From Achromobacter sp. Bel (GTDB lineage Bacteria > Pseudomonadota > Gammaproteobacteria > Burkholderiales > Burkholderiaceae_B): a DNA stretch of 64,000 nucleotides. Location: contig NZ_JABBJN010000017.1 in the NCBI RefSeq assembly GCF_012928505.1, positions 1-64,000 of the forward strand, written 5' to 3'. The position numbers and the translations under genes were made by a program. Under the pieces are notes generated by a model, which searched no databases, was not told where the DNA came from, and saw nothing but the letters and a program-made list of their open reading frames with translations. Within the stretch, counting starts at the first letter, position 1. Every line of letters starts with the position of its first letter. This document shows, piece after piece, positions 18,442 to 28,808 of this stretch.

Positions 18442-19284
18442 ATGCTGGACTATCGAATCCTGAAGGCGTTTCACCTGGGTCTGGTGCAGGATGACCAGGC
18501 ACGGGGCATGCCCGACTTCATCGAGCCCGAACCCATCGTGCCGCCGGCGTTGGCCGGCATGCCGGCCCTGATGCCCCGGCTGGCGGATCTGGCCGCCCTG
18601 GATGCCCGGCAGACCGTGGCGGTGCTGGCCAGTTTGAACCAGCAGGTGCAGGCGGGCGAGGTCCCCTGGCTGGCGGCGCTGCTGCGTTCCGACCGGCCAG
18701 AGCGGGTGGCGAGGCACCTGCGGTCCCGGCTGGTGATCGACATGGCGGGGACCGGCCCGTGCTTCTTCCGCTTCTTCGATCCGCGCGTGCTGGTGCAATT
18801 GCCGTGGATGCTGGCGCCTGCGCAATTAGCCTGGCTGTTCGGTCCCGTGCAGGCCTTCCATGTGTGCCTGCACCAGGCCTGGCATACGATCGAACGCCCG
18901 GCGGTGGAGGCGGCGCCGCACCTGGCGCTAACGCCCGAACAATCGTTCGCGCTTGTCCACGTGCAACCAATGAATGAAGTGCTGGCCGGATTGGAAGGGC
19001 TGGACATCGACGGACGCATCCGGCTGGGCCGCGCCGTCATGGGCCATTTCCGCACCGCGCGGGATCTGGGCCTGCGCACGCTGCCCGACCGCAAGGCGTT
19101 CGCGCGCCACGCCTTGGCGGTGCATGCCGACTTCTACCGCCACGATCAGGTGCAGGCGTGCCTGCGCGCAATGGACGACCAAGACGACCATCCTTATGTC
19201 GCTGCCACGCAAGCGCTGGACGACGAAGATTGGTCGCGGATTCACACCGATATGAGCCGAACTGGAGAGCAGCATGGCCGATGA
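18442..19284 (+). CDS. DUF4123 T6SS effector chaperone/adaptor
   Basis: A 280-residue protein of the DUF4123 (TEC/Tap) family, which loads a specific effector onto a VgrG. The start is the ATG at 18442. The DUF4123 core covers about residues 40-170, with SRLVIDMAGTGPCFFRFFDP and a conserved FDPRVL segment, and then the PxxLxPEQ-like ALTPEQSFAL. The gene lies between vgrG and the effector and overlaps the effector start by 11 bases. This gene order is the main support for its role. Confidence 0.88.
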   Translation: MLDYRILKAFHLGLVQDDQARGMPDFIEPEPIVPPALAGMPALMPRLADLAALDARQTVAVLASLNQQVQAGEVPWLAALLRSDRPERVARHLRSRLVIDMAGTGPCFFRFFDPRVLVQLPWMLAPAQLAWLFGPVQAFHVCLHQAWHTIERPAVEAAPHLALTPEQSFALVHVQPMNEVLAGLEGLDIDGRIRLGRAVMGHFRTARDLGLRTLPDRKAFARHALAVHADFYRHDQVQACLRAMDDQDDHPYVAATQALDDEDWSRIHTDMSRTGEQHGR

Positions 19285-21898
19285 TCCCAAGAATTGCGGC
19301 AAGAAGCGGTCCTCGTTGAATTGTGAGGAAGACTGCCCATTCCATCGCGTCGGCCTGCCCATCATGCCGCTGCGTTACGCGGTGCTGCCCGCCGACGACA
19401 TGTTTGCGCCGCTGACGGGCGAATTCGAAGGCATCGAACTCGCGGACAAGCCGTTGGGACAAGGCGCGCGTTACGGGGTGCGCCTGTTGCGCACGGGCTA
19501 CCTGTACGTGTACGACGAGGCGCAGCGGGAGTTGAAGGGGTATTACGTCAACGAGAACGCCACGCTGTACAACTTCGACCTGGATAAGCCGGTCGAAGCC
19601 TGCGACCGCGCGTTCACGTGCACGATGGACCACGAGGCGCGGGCTTCGCTGCTGACCATCCCGAACGCGCGCCGGGCCACGTTTGTCTGGCTGGCGTTTT
19701 CGGACGTGCAGTGGACCAAGGACGTCTGCAAGGCGCACAAGGGCAGAGCCGGCGCGCAGATGCGCGAGCGGCACATGTTCAAGTTCGACGTGCAGGCGTG
19801 GCTGAGCAGCAAGCAGCATCCGAACGCCAAGCGCATCAATACGCTGAAGGATACGGCGGCGGACTATGTGGTGCATCGCAAGCAGAACCTCACCCATAGC
19901 GAGAAGACCCGGGTGCTGGGATGGAGCACGGTCGGCTACATGGACGTCAAGGGCTGGATGGGCGGCATGATCGAAGACGCGGCGGAAGCGTTTTCGCCCG
20001 GTAACGGACTGATGCTGGCCCTGCCCGACGGCACCGGCGTGCTGCAGGACGTGGCGCGCCTGATGCGTTACCGCTTTGACGAATTTGTCTCGAACCGCGA
20101 AGACATTCGTCAACTGACGATATCCAAGTCCATCGAGTCGCTGCGCGAGATCGTCATGCAGACCGCCGAGACGCGGTTCCTCAACCAGCGCGCCACCGAC
20201 GCGACCAACCAGTCCGTGTACGGAACGACCACCCCGAACATGATGGGGACGGGCGGCGGAGGCTCGGCCCTGGGCCAGATCCTGGCCGACGCATTGATCG
20301 ACGGCCATCGCGAGCAGCGCGAGGCGGAAGCCGACCGCTACCGGTATCCGACGGAGCAAGAGCGCTGGACGGTCAAATGGAACGAATGGAAGGACTACCT
20401 GGACGCCTACGACGAGAAGGCGCGCGCCGATTGGCAAAAGGACTTTGACGGCCGGCTGGGGAAGTTTGATGCGGAAGTCATCGTGCCGCTGGCGAAGGCG
20501 CACGTCGCCTGGATGACCTGCGACCACACCATTTCGTCGTTCGGCTGCAATTACGACGTCAAGAACGTGGACAGCGGCGAGGTTTTCCAGACGGTGTTCT
20601 CGCTATGCGTGGACGGCACCCAGGACAAGAAGGCCTGCTTCGATCTGTATACGCGGTGGTTGCAGGGCGAACCGACGGACACCAGCAACCTGCTGTTGCG
20701 CGCCATGGTCCACAACCAGGACCTGATCGCTGAAAAAGTGGTGGAGGCGCATGACGCCATCGTCGATTGGAAGGCCATCCCGTGGGGCAATCTGCACGAG
20801 ACCTACAAGACCGCGCTGCAGTCGCTGAGCAAGGGGCGGCTGGACAAGTCGGCGCGGCTGATGGAGCAATTGATGGGCCCGATCGTGGGCCTGCTGCGTT
20901 TGGGTGTCGACCATCGGATCGCGCGCAAGATCGCGGTGCTGCTGGGGCTGGTGACCGAAAAACCCGTTGTGATCGTCGATGTGGTGGGCAGCAAGAAGGC
21001 GTTTCGCGCCGCGCTGATCCGCGAGGTCCTGCGCCAGCATGGTTCGCAGGTCAACGTGCGCCAGATGGAGCGGGCCGTCTCGGACGAACTGCGGCGCCTG
21101 GAGATCAAGGGCGAGCAGTTGGAGGGGACCGACAAGAAGCAGTGGTTCATGGTGGTGGACCGAGAGGCGGCGTCCAGCGTGCCGACCGACCTGAATGGAA
21201 ATGAGCAGGCGCGCCGCCTGGCCCAGTCCACCATGACCATCGAGGAATACGAAGCGCGGGAAATGTCCCGTTGGCGGACCGTCATCAACACCGACGTGCG
21301 GGTGGGGGCGGTCAGTTGCCTGTTCCAGGCCGTGACGCTCTACAAGCTGTGGAGCGACCTGGACACGGCGATGCTGCACGAGCGCAAGGACGCCAGCTGG
21401 AAGTTCGTCGTGGGCATCGCGGGGGCGGGAGGCTCGTTCGCCGAGGTGCTGGGCGTGGCGCTGAAGGCGCAGGGCGCGGCCGGCATGCGGCTGGGCGCGG
21501 GCATCGGGGTGGAAGCCACCGGCACGCTGCTGGCGCGCTGGGGCGGGCGGATCGGCGTCGTCACCGGCGTCATCATGGCGATTTTCGATTTCAAGAGCGG
21601 CGCGCAGCAGATCAACGTCGAACGCAATGGCCTGATGGGCGGTCTGTACATCGCGTCGGGCATCCTCAGCCTGGCGCTGATCGCCGCGTTTGCAATGGCG
21701 TCCACGGTCTTCGGCATCATCTTCGCGGTGGCCTTGATCATCGTGGCCATCCTGATCGAGTATTTTAAGGATGACAAGATCAAGGAGTGGCTCAAGCGTT
21801 GCCTGTGGGGCAAGTTCCAGGGACAGTCGGGCACGGACTACTACTATGGTCTGCAAGACGAAATGAACAATCTGCGCTTGGCCCTGGGAGGGGATTGA
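19274..21898 (+). CDS. VasX-like T6SS membrane-active effector (BTH_I2691-type)
   Basis: An 874-residue protein with the N-terminal region typical of VasX-type toxins: paired Cys residues (8, 17, 21) followed by GLPIMPLRYAVLP, then LLRTGYLYVYDE. The middle (about 150-650) is soluble and helical. The C-terminal part holds several hydrophobic segments, near residues 680-700, 715-740, 760-785 and a long stretch at 790-835, as in colicin-like pore-formers. The start at 19274 has a GGAGAG site and overlaps the adaptor gene. The next gene overlaps by one base and encodes a two-TM protein, as expected for immunity to a membrane toxin. Pore formation is inferred from architecture. No enzymatic motif was seen. 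Confidence 0.85.
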   Translation: MADDPKNCGKKRSSLNCEEDCPFHRVGLPIMPLRYAVLPADDMFAPLTGEFEGIELADKPLGQGARYGVRLLRTGYLYVYDEAQRELKGYYVNENATLYNFDLDKPVEACDRAFTCTMDHEARASLLTIPNARRATFVWLAFSDVQWTKDVCKAHKGRAGAQMRERHMFKFDVQAWLSSKQHPNAKRINTLKDTAADYVVHRKQNLTHSEKTRVLGWSTVGYMDVKGWMGGMIEDAAEAFSPGNGLMLALPDGTGVLQDVARLMRYRFDEFVSNREDIRQLTISKSIESLREIVMQTAETRFLNQRATDATNQSVYGTTTPNMMGTGGGGSALGQILADALIDGHREQREAEADRYRYPTEQERWTVKWNEWKDYLDAYDEKARADWQKDFDGRLGKFDAEVIVPLAKAHVAWMTCDHTISSFGCNYDVKNVDSGEVFQTVFSLCVDGTQDKKACFDLYTRWLQGEPTDTSNLLLRAMVHNQDLIAEKVVEAHDAIVDWKAIPWGNLHETYKTALQSLSKGRLDKSARLMEQLMGPIVGLLRLGVDHRIARKIAVLLGLVTEKPVVIVDVVGSKKAFRAALIREVLRQHGSQVNVRQMERAVSDELRRLEIKGEQLEGTDKKQWFMVVDREAASSVPTDLNGNEQARRLAQSTMTIEEYEAREMSRWRTVINTDVRVGAVSCLFQAVTLYKLWSDLDTAMLHERKDASWKFVVGIAGAGGSFAEVLGVALKAQGAAGMRLGAGIGVEATGTLLARWGGRIGVVTGVIMAIFDFKSGAQQINVERNGLMGGLYIASGILSLALIAAFAMASTVFGIIFAVALIIVAILIEYFKDDKIKEWLKRCLWGKFQGQSGTDYYYGLQDEMNNLRLALGGD

Positions 21899-22827
21899 TG
21901 GATTTCACGGGGTTGATCCCGAAGTTTCAGAACAACCGGCCGCTGTCGGACGCCGAACGGCAACACCACCTGTCGCAGAAGAAGCGCCTGGACGTGCCGT
22001 TGCTGGCCCAGCTGTGCGTGGTCAAGATGGATTCGCAACGCCTGGTGTCGGTGGACCGCTGGTATGGCTGGCGCGGCTTCGTGGCGCTGATGGGCGCCAT
22101 CCCCGTCGCCTTCGCGATCTGGGGCGTGGCCTATTTCTCCTGGTTGCTCGCGTTCGGCGGGCTTCCCGACGAGAACGGCTTGTGGGAAGCCGTCTATGCC
22201 TGCATCGCCATGTTCGTCGCCCTGGGCGCGTTCGGGGCGTGGCTGGCCGGCAAGGAGCTGTTCCGCTGGACCCACTATCCCATCATCCTGGACCGCAAGC
22301 ACCGTCAGGTGCACGTGTTCCGCCTGGACGGCACGGTGTTGTCGGCGCCCTGGGACAAGATCTATTTCACCCTGGGCAGAGGCAAGGGGCTGTTCGGTTC
22401 GTCCAACTGGGACATCCGCGGGCTGATCCTGGACGATGACGGCCAGACCGTCCGCGAGACCTTCGCCTTCTGCATCGCCACCAGCCGCCAGGAGAACGCC
22501 TACTCCCATTGGGAGTTTCTACGCCGGTACATGGAGGAAGGGCCCCAGGCCGTAATCCAGGAGGTCAAATTCTGCATGCTGGTGGACGGCAGGCGCGAGA
22601 GCTTCGCCTTCAGCAAGGAACGGGTCTTCGCCAACGACGCGCAAAGCCCGGGGCTGATGTACATCACGATGATCCCTTTCAACTATCTGCACACCCTCAT
22701 GCGGTGGGCGGTGATGCGGACCAGCCGGATTCCGGCGTTTCCCGCCGACATCGAGGCGTCGCTTACGCCGGACCCCAACGACATGTACGTGCGCGACGCA
22801 TCCATCAACCCCGAGGACTTGCGGTAG
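21898..22827 (+). CDS. Two-TM protein, probable immunity to the VasX-like effector (DUF6708-like)
   Basis: A 309-residue protein whose ATG (21898) shares one base with the effector stop codon, so the two are translationally coupled. Two hydrophobic helices (about 60-82 and 95-115) are followed by a cytoplasmic region with YPIILDRKHRQVHVFR and a W-rich beta-structure. It resembles DUF6708-type proteins that accompany VasX-like toxins. I assign the family by resemblance only. Membrane localisation and the coupling to a membrane toxin suggest immunity. Confidence 0.7.
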   Translation: MDFTGLIPKFQNNRPLSDAERQHHLSQKKRLDVPLLAQLCVVKMDSQRLVSVDRWYGWRGFVALMGAIPVAFAIWGVAYFSWLLAFGGLPDENGLWEAVYACIAMFVALGAFGAWLAGKELFRWTHYPIILDRKHRQVHVFRLDGTVLSAPWDKIYFTLGRGKGLFGSSNWDIRGLILDDDGQTVRETFAFCIATSRQENAYSHWEFLRRYMEEGPQAVIQEVKFCMLVDGRRESFAFSKERVFANDAQSPGLMYITMIPFNYLHTLMRWAVMRTSRIPAFPADIEASLTPDPNDMYVRDASINPEDLR

Positions 22828-22847
22828 GCGGAGGCGCGCTTGCCCTG

Positions 22848-23681
22848 CTAGCGCCCAAGCCGCGCATCGATGAATGCGCTGATCGCGCGGGTTTCGTCGT
22901 TGTCCGCGCCCACGTCGGCATTGATCTGCGCATGATTGCGCGCAACGCCTACGAGTTCCGCTTGGCCGCCTTGCGCTTTCAGCTGGTCGGCGTAGTGTTG
23001 CGATCGACGGCACGGGTCGGGCCGCAGCGTCGAACACACGAATAGCGCGGGCGGCTGCGGGCCGCGCAGTTGCGCCGCCGGCGATGCCGCCGCCCATTGC
23101 GCGGGATCGTTGCCAAAGGCCTCGTCGTAGAAGGGGGCATGCGGGCGGGGCATGACGTCCAGCAGGTCGAAGCCTGCGCCGTCCAGAATCACGCTGGCCT
23201 GCCAGGCTTGCGCGCCGGTGCGTTGCCGCATGGCCGCGTCGGCGGCCAGCAGCGCCAGCAGGTGGGCGCCCGATGAATGCCCCATGACGATGAGACGGTC
23301 CGGGTCGGCATTCCATTGCCCGGCGCGATGGCGGATCCAGGCCAGCGCGCGGCCCAGGTCCTCGGCCTGCGCGTCGGGACGCGCCTGCGGCAGCAATCGC
23401 GTGTTGACCGACACCACCACAAAGCCCTTCGGCAGCCAGTAGGCCAGCTTGTTCTGGACGACTTCCGGCGCCGCCTTGTCTCCGTTCTTCCAGGATCCCC
23501 CGTGGACGATGACCAGGATGGGGGCAGCGCCAGTGGCGCGGACGGCCGGCAGGTATACGTCGGCCGCCTGGGCGGCGTCCGGCCCGTAGCGCTGGTCCAG
23601 CAGCGGCGCGGCGGACGCCGGCCCATGCAGGGCGGCGCTCAGGAACAGGGCAGCAAGCAGGCGGGGGGCGCGCATGGACAT
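22848..23681 (-). CDS. Secreted alpha/beta hydrolase (carboxylesterase-like)
   Basis: A 277-residue alpha/beta hydrolase with an N-terminal signal peptide (about 1-24). The oxyanion motif HGGSW is at 60-64 and the nucleophile elbow GHSSG at 134-138 (Ser136). A likely acid follows in the LDGAGFDL region, and His is in RNHAQIN near the end. The HGGxW motif places it with hormone-sensitive-lipase/carboxylesterase-type enzymes acting on small esters. The substrate is unknown. Start candidates are ATG 23681 and ATG 23675. The gene points toward the T6SS cassette, with only 20 bases between the two stop codons. Confidence 0.85.
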   Translation of the reverse strand: MSMRAPRLLAALFLSAALHGPASAAPLLDQRYGPDAAQAADVYLPAVRATGAAPILVIVHGGSWKNGDKAAPEVVQNKLAYWLPKGFVVVSVNTRLLPQARPDAQAEDLGRALAWIRHRAGQWNADPDRLIVMGHSSGAHLLALLAADAAMRQRTGAQAWQASVILDGAGFDLLDVMPRPHAPFYDEAFGNDPAQWAAASPAAQLRGPQPPALFVCSTLRPDPCRRSQHYADQLKAQGGQAELVGVARNHAQINADVGADNDETRAISAFIDARLGR

Positions 23682-23808
23682 CCGGGCAAGGGGCAAGGGC
23701 TGGTTACTGTAGCCCGTGACGGGCGTCCGTGGCGCAGGCCTGCGCGGGACCGCGACCTGTGGCATGCTGCGGCCGATCCCTTTCCCCGCGCGGCGACGCC
23801 TTTTCGCA

Positions 23809-24252
23809 ATGCCCACTTTCCTGCTCCGAGTTTGCGACTTCTTGCTGCTGGCCGCTGCCGCAGCGCTCTTTGGCGCCTGCCTGACGTCGGTGCTGACGAC
23901 GGACACCTACGGCTGGGTGATCCCCGACGCGCCGTACCTGTACGGGCCGCGGGACTTCTATGCCGAGGCCGTGCTGGCCGGCCTGGGGGGCCTGCTGACC
24001 TTGGTCGTGGCCGAACGGGGGCTGAAGGCGCCCCGGTCGGCCGGGTGGCAGGCAGGGGCGGGAATGGCTGCGGCGCTGATCGCCTTGTACCTGGCCCCGC
24101 CCTCGCCGCAAGTCTTCGGTAACACCTGGGCGCCTGGCGAGGCGACGCGGGAGCTCTTCCTGGCGCAATGGCAGCTGGTGTTGCCGATCGCGCTGGCAGT
24201 GGCGGTGCTTCGGGCGGCGCTTTGGCGGCTGGCCAGCCGGCGTCCGGGCTAG
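23809..24252 (+). CDS. Small integral membrane protein of unknown function
   Basis: A 147-residue protein with about four hydrophobic segments (7-30, 50-67, 80-95 and 120-140) and short charged ends. I do not recognise the family. It begins at the ATG at 23809. It lies divergent from the hydrolase gene, separated by 127 bases, and upstream of the GST gene by 123 bases. Confidence 0.7.
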   Translation: MPTFLLRVCDFLLLAAAAALFGACLTSVLTTDTYGWVIPDAPYLYGPRDFYAEAVLAGLGGLLTLVVAERGLKAPRSAGWQAGAGMAAALIALYLAPPSPQVFGNTWAPGEATRELFLAQWQLVLPIALAVAVLRAALWRLASRRPG

Positions 24253-24375
24253 GGCCCGCCGCAGGCGTTCAGCCGCGCCGGCAACCGGGGAATCTCGCGG
24301 AATTCCCGGGATTTGCGCTAGGATTACCGCGCAAATCCCGCCGCAAGATTTCCGCCCCGCCTGGAGAACCCCCGC

Positions 24376-25077
24376 ATGACCTCCCTTGATTCGTTTGCCG
24401 TCACCAAGAAGTGGCCCGCCGTCCATCCCGACCGCATCCAGCTGTATTCCTTGCCCACGCCCAACGGCGTAAAGGTGTCGATCCTGCTAGAGGAACTGGG
24501 CCTGCCTTACGAGCCGCACCGCGTCAGTTTCGACACGAAGGACCAGTTCACGCCCGAATTCCTCTCGATCAGCCCGAACAACAAGATCCCGGCCATCCTG
24601 GACCCCAATGGCCCGGACGGCAAACCGCTGGCGCTGTTTGAATCCGGCGCCATCCTGATCTACCTGGCCAGCAAGACGGGCCGGTTCATTCCGGCGGACA
24701 CCGCCGGGCGCTACGAGACGCTGCAATGGATCATGTTCCAGATGGGCGGTATCGGGCCCATGTTCGGCCAGTTGGGTTTCTTCCATACGTTCGCCGGCAA
24801 GGAATACGAAGACAAGCGTCCGCGCGACCGCTACGTGGCGGAGTCCAAGCGCCTGTTGGGCGTGCTGGACCAGCGCCTGCAAGGCCGCGATTGGGTGATG
24901 GGCGATGAATACACCATTGCCGACATCGCCATCCTGCCCTGGGTGCGCAACCTGGTCGGCTTTTATGGCGCCGGCGACCTGGTCGAGTTCTCGCAGTTCA
25001 AGAACGTGGCCCGCGTGCTCGAGGCCTTCGTCGCCCGCCCGGCAGTGGCCAAGGGCCTGACGATCCCTGCCGCCTGA
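24376..25077 (+). CDS. Glutathione S-transferase family protein (nu-class-like, YfcG/YghU type)
   Basis: A 233-residue GST. The N-terminal thioredoxin-fold domain contains LYSLPTPNGVKVSILLEELG, with TPNG near 28-31. This matches the Thr/Asn active-site pattern of YfcG/YghU disulfide-bond oxidoreductases rather than a catalytic Tyr or Ser. NNKIPAI carries the cis-proline, and ESGAILIYLA binds glutathione. The C-terminal helical domain runs from about 115 to 225. A GGAG ribosome site precedes the ATG. It lies 21 bases before the LysR gene and may be co-transcribed with it. Confidence 0.9.
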   Translation: MTSLDSFAVTKKWPAVHPDRIQLYSLPTPNGVKVSILLEELGLPYEPHRVSFDTKDQFTPEFLSISPNNKIPAILDPNGPDGKPLALFESGAILIYLASKTGRFIPADTAGRYETLQWIMFQMGGIGPMFGQLGFFHTFAGKEYEDKRPRDRYVAESKRLLGVLDQRLQGRDWVMGDEYTIADIAILPWVRNLVGFYGAGDLVEFSQFKNVARVLEAFVARPAVAKGLTIPAA

Positions 25078-25098
25078 CGGCGCGGCCAGGCAGCCGCC

Positions 25099-26025
25099 AT
25101 GGAACTGCGCCAGTTGCGTTACTTCGTCCGCGTCGTCGAAGCCGGCAGCATCGGCCGCGCGGCCATGTCCCTGGGCATGGTCACGTCTGCCCTCAGCCAG
25201 CAGATCAGCCGGCTTGAAGGCGAACTCTCGACCCGCTTGCTGCAGCGCAGCGCCAGTGGCGTCGTGCCGACGGACGCCGGGCTGGCTTTCTTCCGGCAGG
25301 CGCAGCTTGCCCTGCGGCACGCCGACGATGCGGTGACGGCCGCCCAGCAGGCCCGGCTGGCCGGCCACGTCAGCGTGGGGCTGCCATCGACGACGGCGGC
25401 CATTCTGGGGGCGCCCTTCCTGCAAGCCATGAACGAGCGCTATCCCGACATCCGCCTGCATCTGGTGGAGGCGCTGTCGGGCCACTTGGCCGACATGCTG
25501 AACGGCCGCTTGCTGGACCTGGCCATCGTGTTCCACGCCGAGTCCGCGCGGCGCTGGAGCATCATGCCGCTCCTGGACGAACCACTGTATCTCTGTGCCC
25601 GGCGCGACATGCCAGGCCTGCCCGACGGCGGCACGACGCGGCTGGAGGCCATCGCGCATCTGCCGCTGGTGCTTCCCAGCGGCCGTCACGGCCTGCGCGC
25701 GCTGGTCAACAACGCGTTCCAGCAAGTGGGGCAGGCGCCCCGCGTGGTGGCCGAAGTCGACGGACTGTCGTTGCTGATGGACGTCGTGCAGCTGGGCAAC
25801 GCCGCCACCATCCAGCCCAGCTCCGCCACCGCGCGGATCGCGCCCGGCCAGTTACACATGGCGCGCATCGACGACGCGCATCTGTTCCGCCCCAATCTGC
25901 TGGCCAGCCTGTCCGACGACGAACTCTCGCCCGCCGGGCTGGCGGCCCGGCTGGTGCTGGCGGACGTGTCGCGCACGCTGGCGCGAGACGGAAAATGGGC
26001 GGTCGTGGCCCTTCACGGATCGTGA
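25099..26025 (+). CDS. LysR-family regulator, probable regulator of the tcu genes
   Basis: A 308-residue LysR-type transcriptional regulator: a winged helix-turn-helix at about 1-60 (MELRQLRYFVRVVEAGSIGR, then LSQQISRLEGELSTRLLQRS) and a periplasmic-binding-type effector domain from about 90. It resembles the Nac-like subgroup. It sits directly upstream of tcuA and tcuB in the same direction, not divergent as in Salmonella, where TcuR also is a LysR protein. Regulation of the tcu genes is inferred from position. Confidence 0.88.
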   Translation: MELRQLRYFVRVVEAGSIGRAAMSLGMVTSALSQQISRLEGELSTRLLQRSASGVVPTDAGLAFFRQAQLALRHADDAVTAAQQARLAGHVSVGLPSTTAAILGAPFLQAMNERYPDIRLHLVEALSGHLADMLNGRLLDLAIVFHAESARRWSIMPLLDEPLYLCARRDMPGLPDGGTTRLEAIAHLPLVLPSGRHGLRALVNNAFQQVGQAPRVVAEVDGLSLLMDVVQLGNAATIQPSSATARIAPGQLHMARIDDAHLFRPNLLASLSDDELSPAGLAARLVLADVSRTLARDGKWAVVALHGS

Positions 26026-26102
26026 ACACCCGTTGACGCCCGCCTGATATCGCAACCGTCGGCCACTGAGTACAGTCGCTCCATTGATTTGGGGACGATG
26101 GC

Positions 26103-27509
26103 ATGGTGGACGTCTTGGTGGTGGGAGGGGGCAACGCGGCGCTGTGCGCGGCCCTGATGGCGCGCGAGGCTGGTGCAAGCGTGATGCTGCTGGAGGCCGC
26201 GCCGCGTGAATGGCGCGGCGGCAATTCGCAGCACACCCGCAATTTGCGCTGCATGCACGATGCGCCGCAGGACGTGCTGACCGAGGCCTATCCCGAAGAG
26301 GAATACTGGCAGGACCTGTTGAAAGTCACGGGCGGACTGACCAACGAACATCTGGCGCGGCTGGTCATCCGCGAATCCTCGACCTGTCGCGACTGGATGC
26401 GCCGCCACGGCGTGAACTTCCAGCCGCCGCTGTCGGGCGCGCTGCACGTGGCGCGTACCAATGCGTTCTTCATGGGTGGCGGCAAGGCGCTGGTGAATGC
26501 GTATTACCGCAGCGCCGAGGCGCTGGGCGTGCAGATCCGCTATCACGCGCCGGTCGATGCGCTGGAACTGGAAGACGGCCGGTTCAAGGCCGCGCGCATT
26601 GGCGAGGAACGCATCGAGGCGCGCGCCTGTGTGTTGGCGGCGGGCGGCTTTGAATCCAACCGGGAATGGCTGCGCGAAGCGTGGGGCCAGAACGAGCGCG
26701 GCGAATGGCCGGCCGACAATTTCCTGATCCGCGGCACGCGCTTCAACATGGGCGTGCTGCTGAAATTCATGTTGGACGCGGGCGCGGACAGTATTGGCGA
26801 CCCGTCCCAATCGCACTGCGTGGCGATCGACGCGCGCGCACCGCTGTACGACGGCGGCATCTGCACGCGCATCGACTGCGTGTCGTTGGGTGTCGTGGTC
26901 AACCGCGACGCGGTGCGCTTCTACGACGAAGGCGAGGATTTCTGGCCTAAGCGTTACGCCATCTGGGGCCGGCTGACCGCCATGCAGCCCGGCCAGATCG
27001 CCTATTCCATCATCGACGCCAAGGCCATCGGCCGCTTCATGCCGCCGGTATTTCCGGGCGTGCAGGCCGATACGTTGCCCGAGCTGGCGGAAAAACTCGG
27101 CCTGGACCCCGCCACGTTTGCGCAGACCATGGCCGATTACAACGCGGCCTGCCGGGTCGGCACGTTCGACCACACCGCGCTGGACGACTGCCATACCGAA
27201 GGCGTCACGCCCGCCAAGACGCACTGGGCGCGGCCGATCGACACCGCGCCGTTCTACGGCTACGCGCTGCGCCCGGGCATCACGTTTACCTATCTGGGCC
27301 TGAAGGTGGATGACACCGCCGCGGTGCGGTTCAACGACGTGCCCAGCGACAACCTGTTCGTCGCTGGCGAAATGATGGCTGGCAACGTGTTGGGCAAGGG
27401 CTACACGGCGGGGGTGGGCATGTCCATCGGCACCGCGTTCGGCCGTATTGCCGGCACCCGGGCCGCCGCCGCCGCGCGCGCCTCGATCCTTGTGAAGAGC
27501 ACGATATGA
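26103..27509 (+). CDS. tcuA: FAD-dependent tricarballylate dehydrogenase TcuA
   Basis: A flavoprotein of 468 residues that oxidises tricarballylate to cis-aconitate and passes electrons to TcuB. The FAD-binding dinucleotide motif [21 protein letters not shown] is at residues 4-24, and [19 protein letters not shown] follows with the conserved GG/NS/R pattern of fumarate-reductase-like dehydrogenases. The C-terminus carries [19 protein letters not shown], which closes the FAD site. Length matches TcuA of Salmonella. tcuB starts 4 bases before its stop. Confidence 0.92.
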   Translation: MVDVLVVGGGNAALCAALMAREAGASVMLLEAAPREWRGGNSQHTRNLRCMHDAPQDVLTEAYPEEEYWQDLLKVTGGLTNEHLARLVIRESSTCRDWMRRHGVNFQPPLSGALHVARTNAFFMGGGKALVNAYYRSAEALGVQIRYHAPVDALELEDGRFKAARIGEERIEARACVLAAGGFESNREWLREAWGQNERGEWPADNFLIRGTRFNMGVLLKFMLDAGADSIGDPSQSHCVAIDARAPLYDGGICTRIDCVSLGVVVNRDAVRFYDEGEDFWPKRYAIWGRLTAMQPGQIAYSIIDAKAIGRFMPPVFPGVQADTLPELAEKLGLDPATFAQTMADYNAACRVGTFDHTALDDCHTEGVTPAKTHWARPIDTAPFYGYALRPGITFTYLGLKVDDTAAVRFNDVPSDNLFVAGEMMAGNVLGKGYTAGVGMSIGTAFGRIAGTRAAAAARASILVKSTI

Positions 27510-28735
27510 AGCAGCTTGAAGCCCTGGCCCGCGAGGCGCAGTCTTTCTCCACCCCGCATGCCGAGGCCGCGCCCGCCATGACCGAGCAGCCGGTGCGCTG
27601 GCTGGGCAAGCAGGCAAAGCCCCAGGCGGACTTGCTGACCGCCGACGAAACCGAAGTCGCCCGCGTCATGCAGATATGCAACGCCTGCCGCTATTGCGAG
27701 GGGTTCTGCGCCGTGTTTCCGGCGATGACCCGTCGTCTGGAATTCGGCAAGGCGGACCTGAACTACCTGGCCAATCTGTGCCACAACTGCGGCGCCTGTC
27801 TGCACGCCTGTCAGTACGCGCCGCCGCATGAATTCGCGGTGAACGTGCCGCAGGCGATGGCCAAGGTACGCATGCAGACCTACACCGATTACGCGTGGCC
27901 CGCCGCGCTGGGCTCGCTGTACAAGCGCAACGGCCTGGCCTTGTCCTTGGCCACGGCAGGCGGCCTGGCGCTGTTCCTGGTGTTGGCGGTGCTGATGGCA
28001 GGCAGCCTGTTCCACGCGCCGATGGCCGGCAACTTCTACGCCGTGTTCCCGCACAACACGCTGGCGCTGATGTTCGGCGTGGTGTTCGGGTTTTCGATGC
28101 TGGCGCTGGGCGTGGGCGTCACGCGCTTCTGGCGCAACGTCAGCCCGGGTGCCGCGTCCGGCGCCGCAGTAGCGGAGGCGGCGCACGACGCGTTGCGCCT
28201 GCGCTATCTGGATGGCGGGCACGGCAAGGGCTGCAACAACGCGGACGACGCCTTCACCCTGTGGCGCCGACGCTTCCACCACTTCACGTTCTACGGCTTC
28301 ATGCTGTGTTTCGCGGCCACCTGCGTGGCAACGCTCTACCACTACCTGCTGGGCCAGCAGGCGCCTTATCCGCTCTTGAGCGCGCCGGTGCTGTTGGGCA
28401 CGGCAGGCGGCATCGGCCTTCTGATCGGGCCGGCGGGGCTGCTGTGGCTGAACGTCAAACGGCATCCGCAACAAGGCGACGCGGCGCAAAAGCCGATGGA
28501 CCGCGGCTTCATCCTGCTGCTGTTCCTGACCAGCGCCACGGGTCTGGCGTTGCTGGCGGGGCGCGACGGCAGTGCGATGGCCTTGCTGCTGGCGATACAT
28601 CTGGGCGTGGTGATGGCGCTGTTCCTGACACTGCCCTACGGCAAGTTCGCGCATGGCATCTACCGGTCTGCCGCGTTGCTCAAGTGGTCCATTGAAAAGC
28701 GCCAGCCCAACAAGCTGCAACTGGGGTCCGATTGA
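27506..28735 (+). CDS. tcuB: Tricarballylate/citrate utilisation electron-transfer protein TcuB
   Basis: A 409-residue membrane iron-sulfur protein that reoxidises TcuA and delivers electrons to quinone. Two 4Fe-4S clusters are evident: C58-x2-C61-x2-C64-x3-C68 and C92-x2-C95-x2-C98-x3-C102. About six membrane helices follow between residues 145 and 400, with His residues ([12 protein letters not shown]) that could bind heme. It overlaps tcuA by four bases. It is longer than the Salmonella protein mainly at the N-terminus and in the helix 2-3 loop. Confidence 0.92.
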   Translation: MKQLEALAREAQSFSTPHAEAAPAMTEQPVRWLGKQAKPQADLLTADETEVARVMQICNACRYCEGFCAVFPAMTRRLEFGKADLNYLANLCHNCGACLHACQYAPPHEFAVNVPQAMAKVRMQTYTDYAWPAALGSLYKRNGLALSLATAGGLALFLVLAVLMAGSLFHAPMAGNFYAVFPHNTLALMFGVVFGFSMLALGVGVTRFWRNVSPGAASGAAVAEAAHDALRLRYLDGGHGKGCNNADDAFTLWRRRFHHFTFYGFMLCFAATCVATLYHYLLGQQAPYPLLSAPVLLGTAGGIGLLIGPAGLLWLNVKRHPQQGDAAQKPMDRGFILLLFLTSATGLALLAGRDGSAMALLLAIHLGVVMALFLTLPYGKFAHGIYRSAALLKWSIEKRQPNKLQLGSD

Positions 28736-28808
28736 CCGGACCCGTCCCGCGCGGGCATGACGGCGTCCTTTGAAGGCGCCGCATTCAACAACAACCCAGG
28801 AGACTTCC

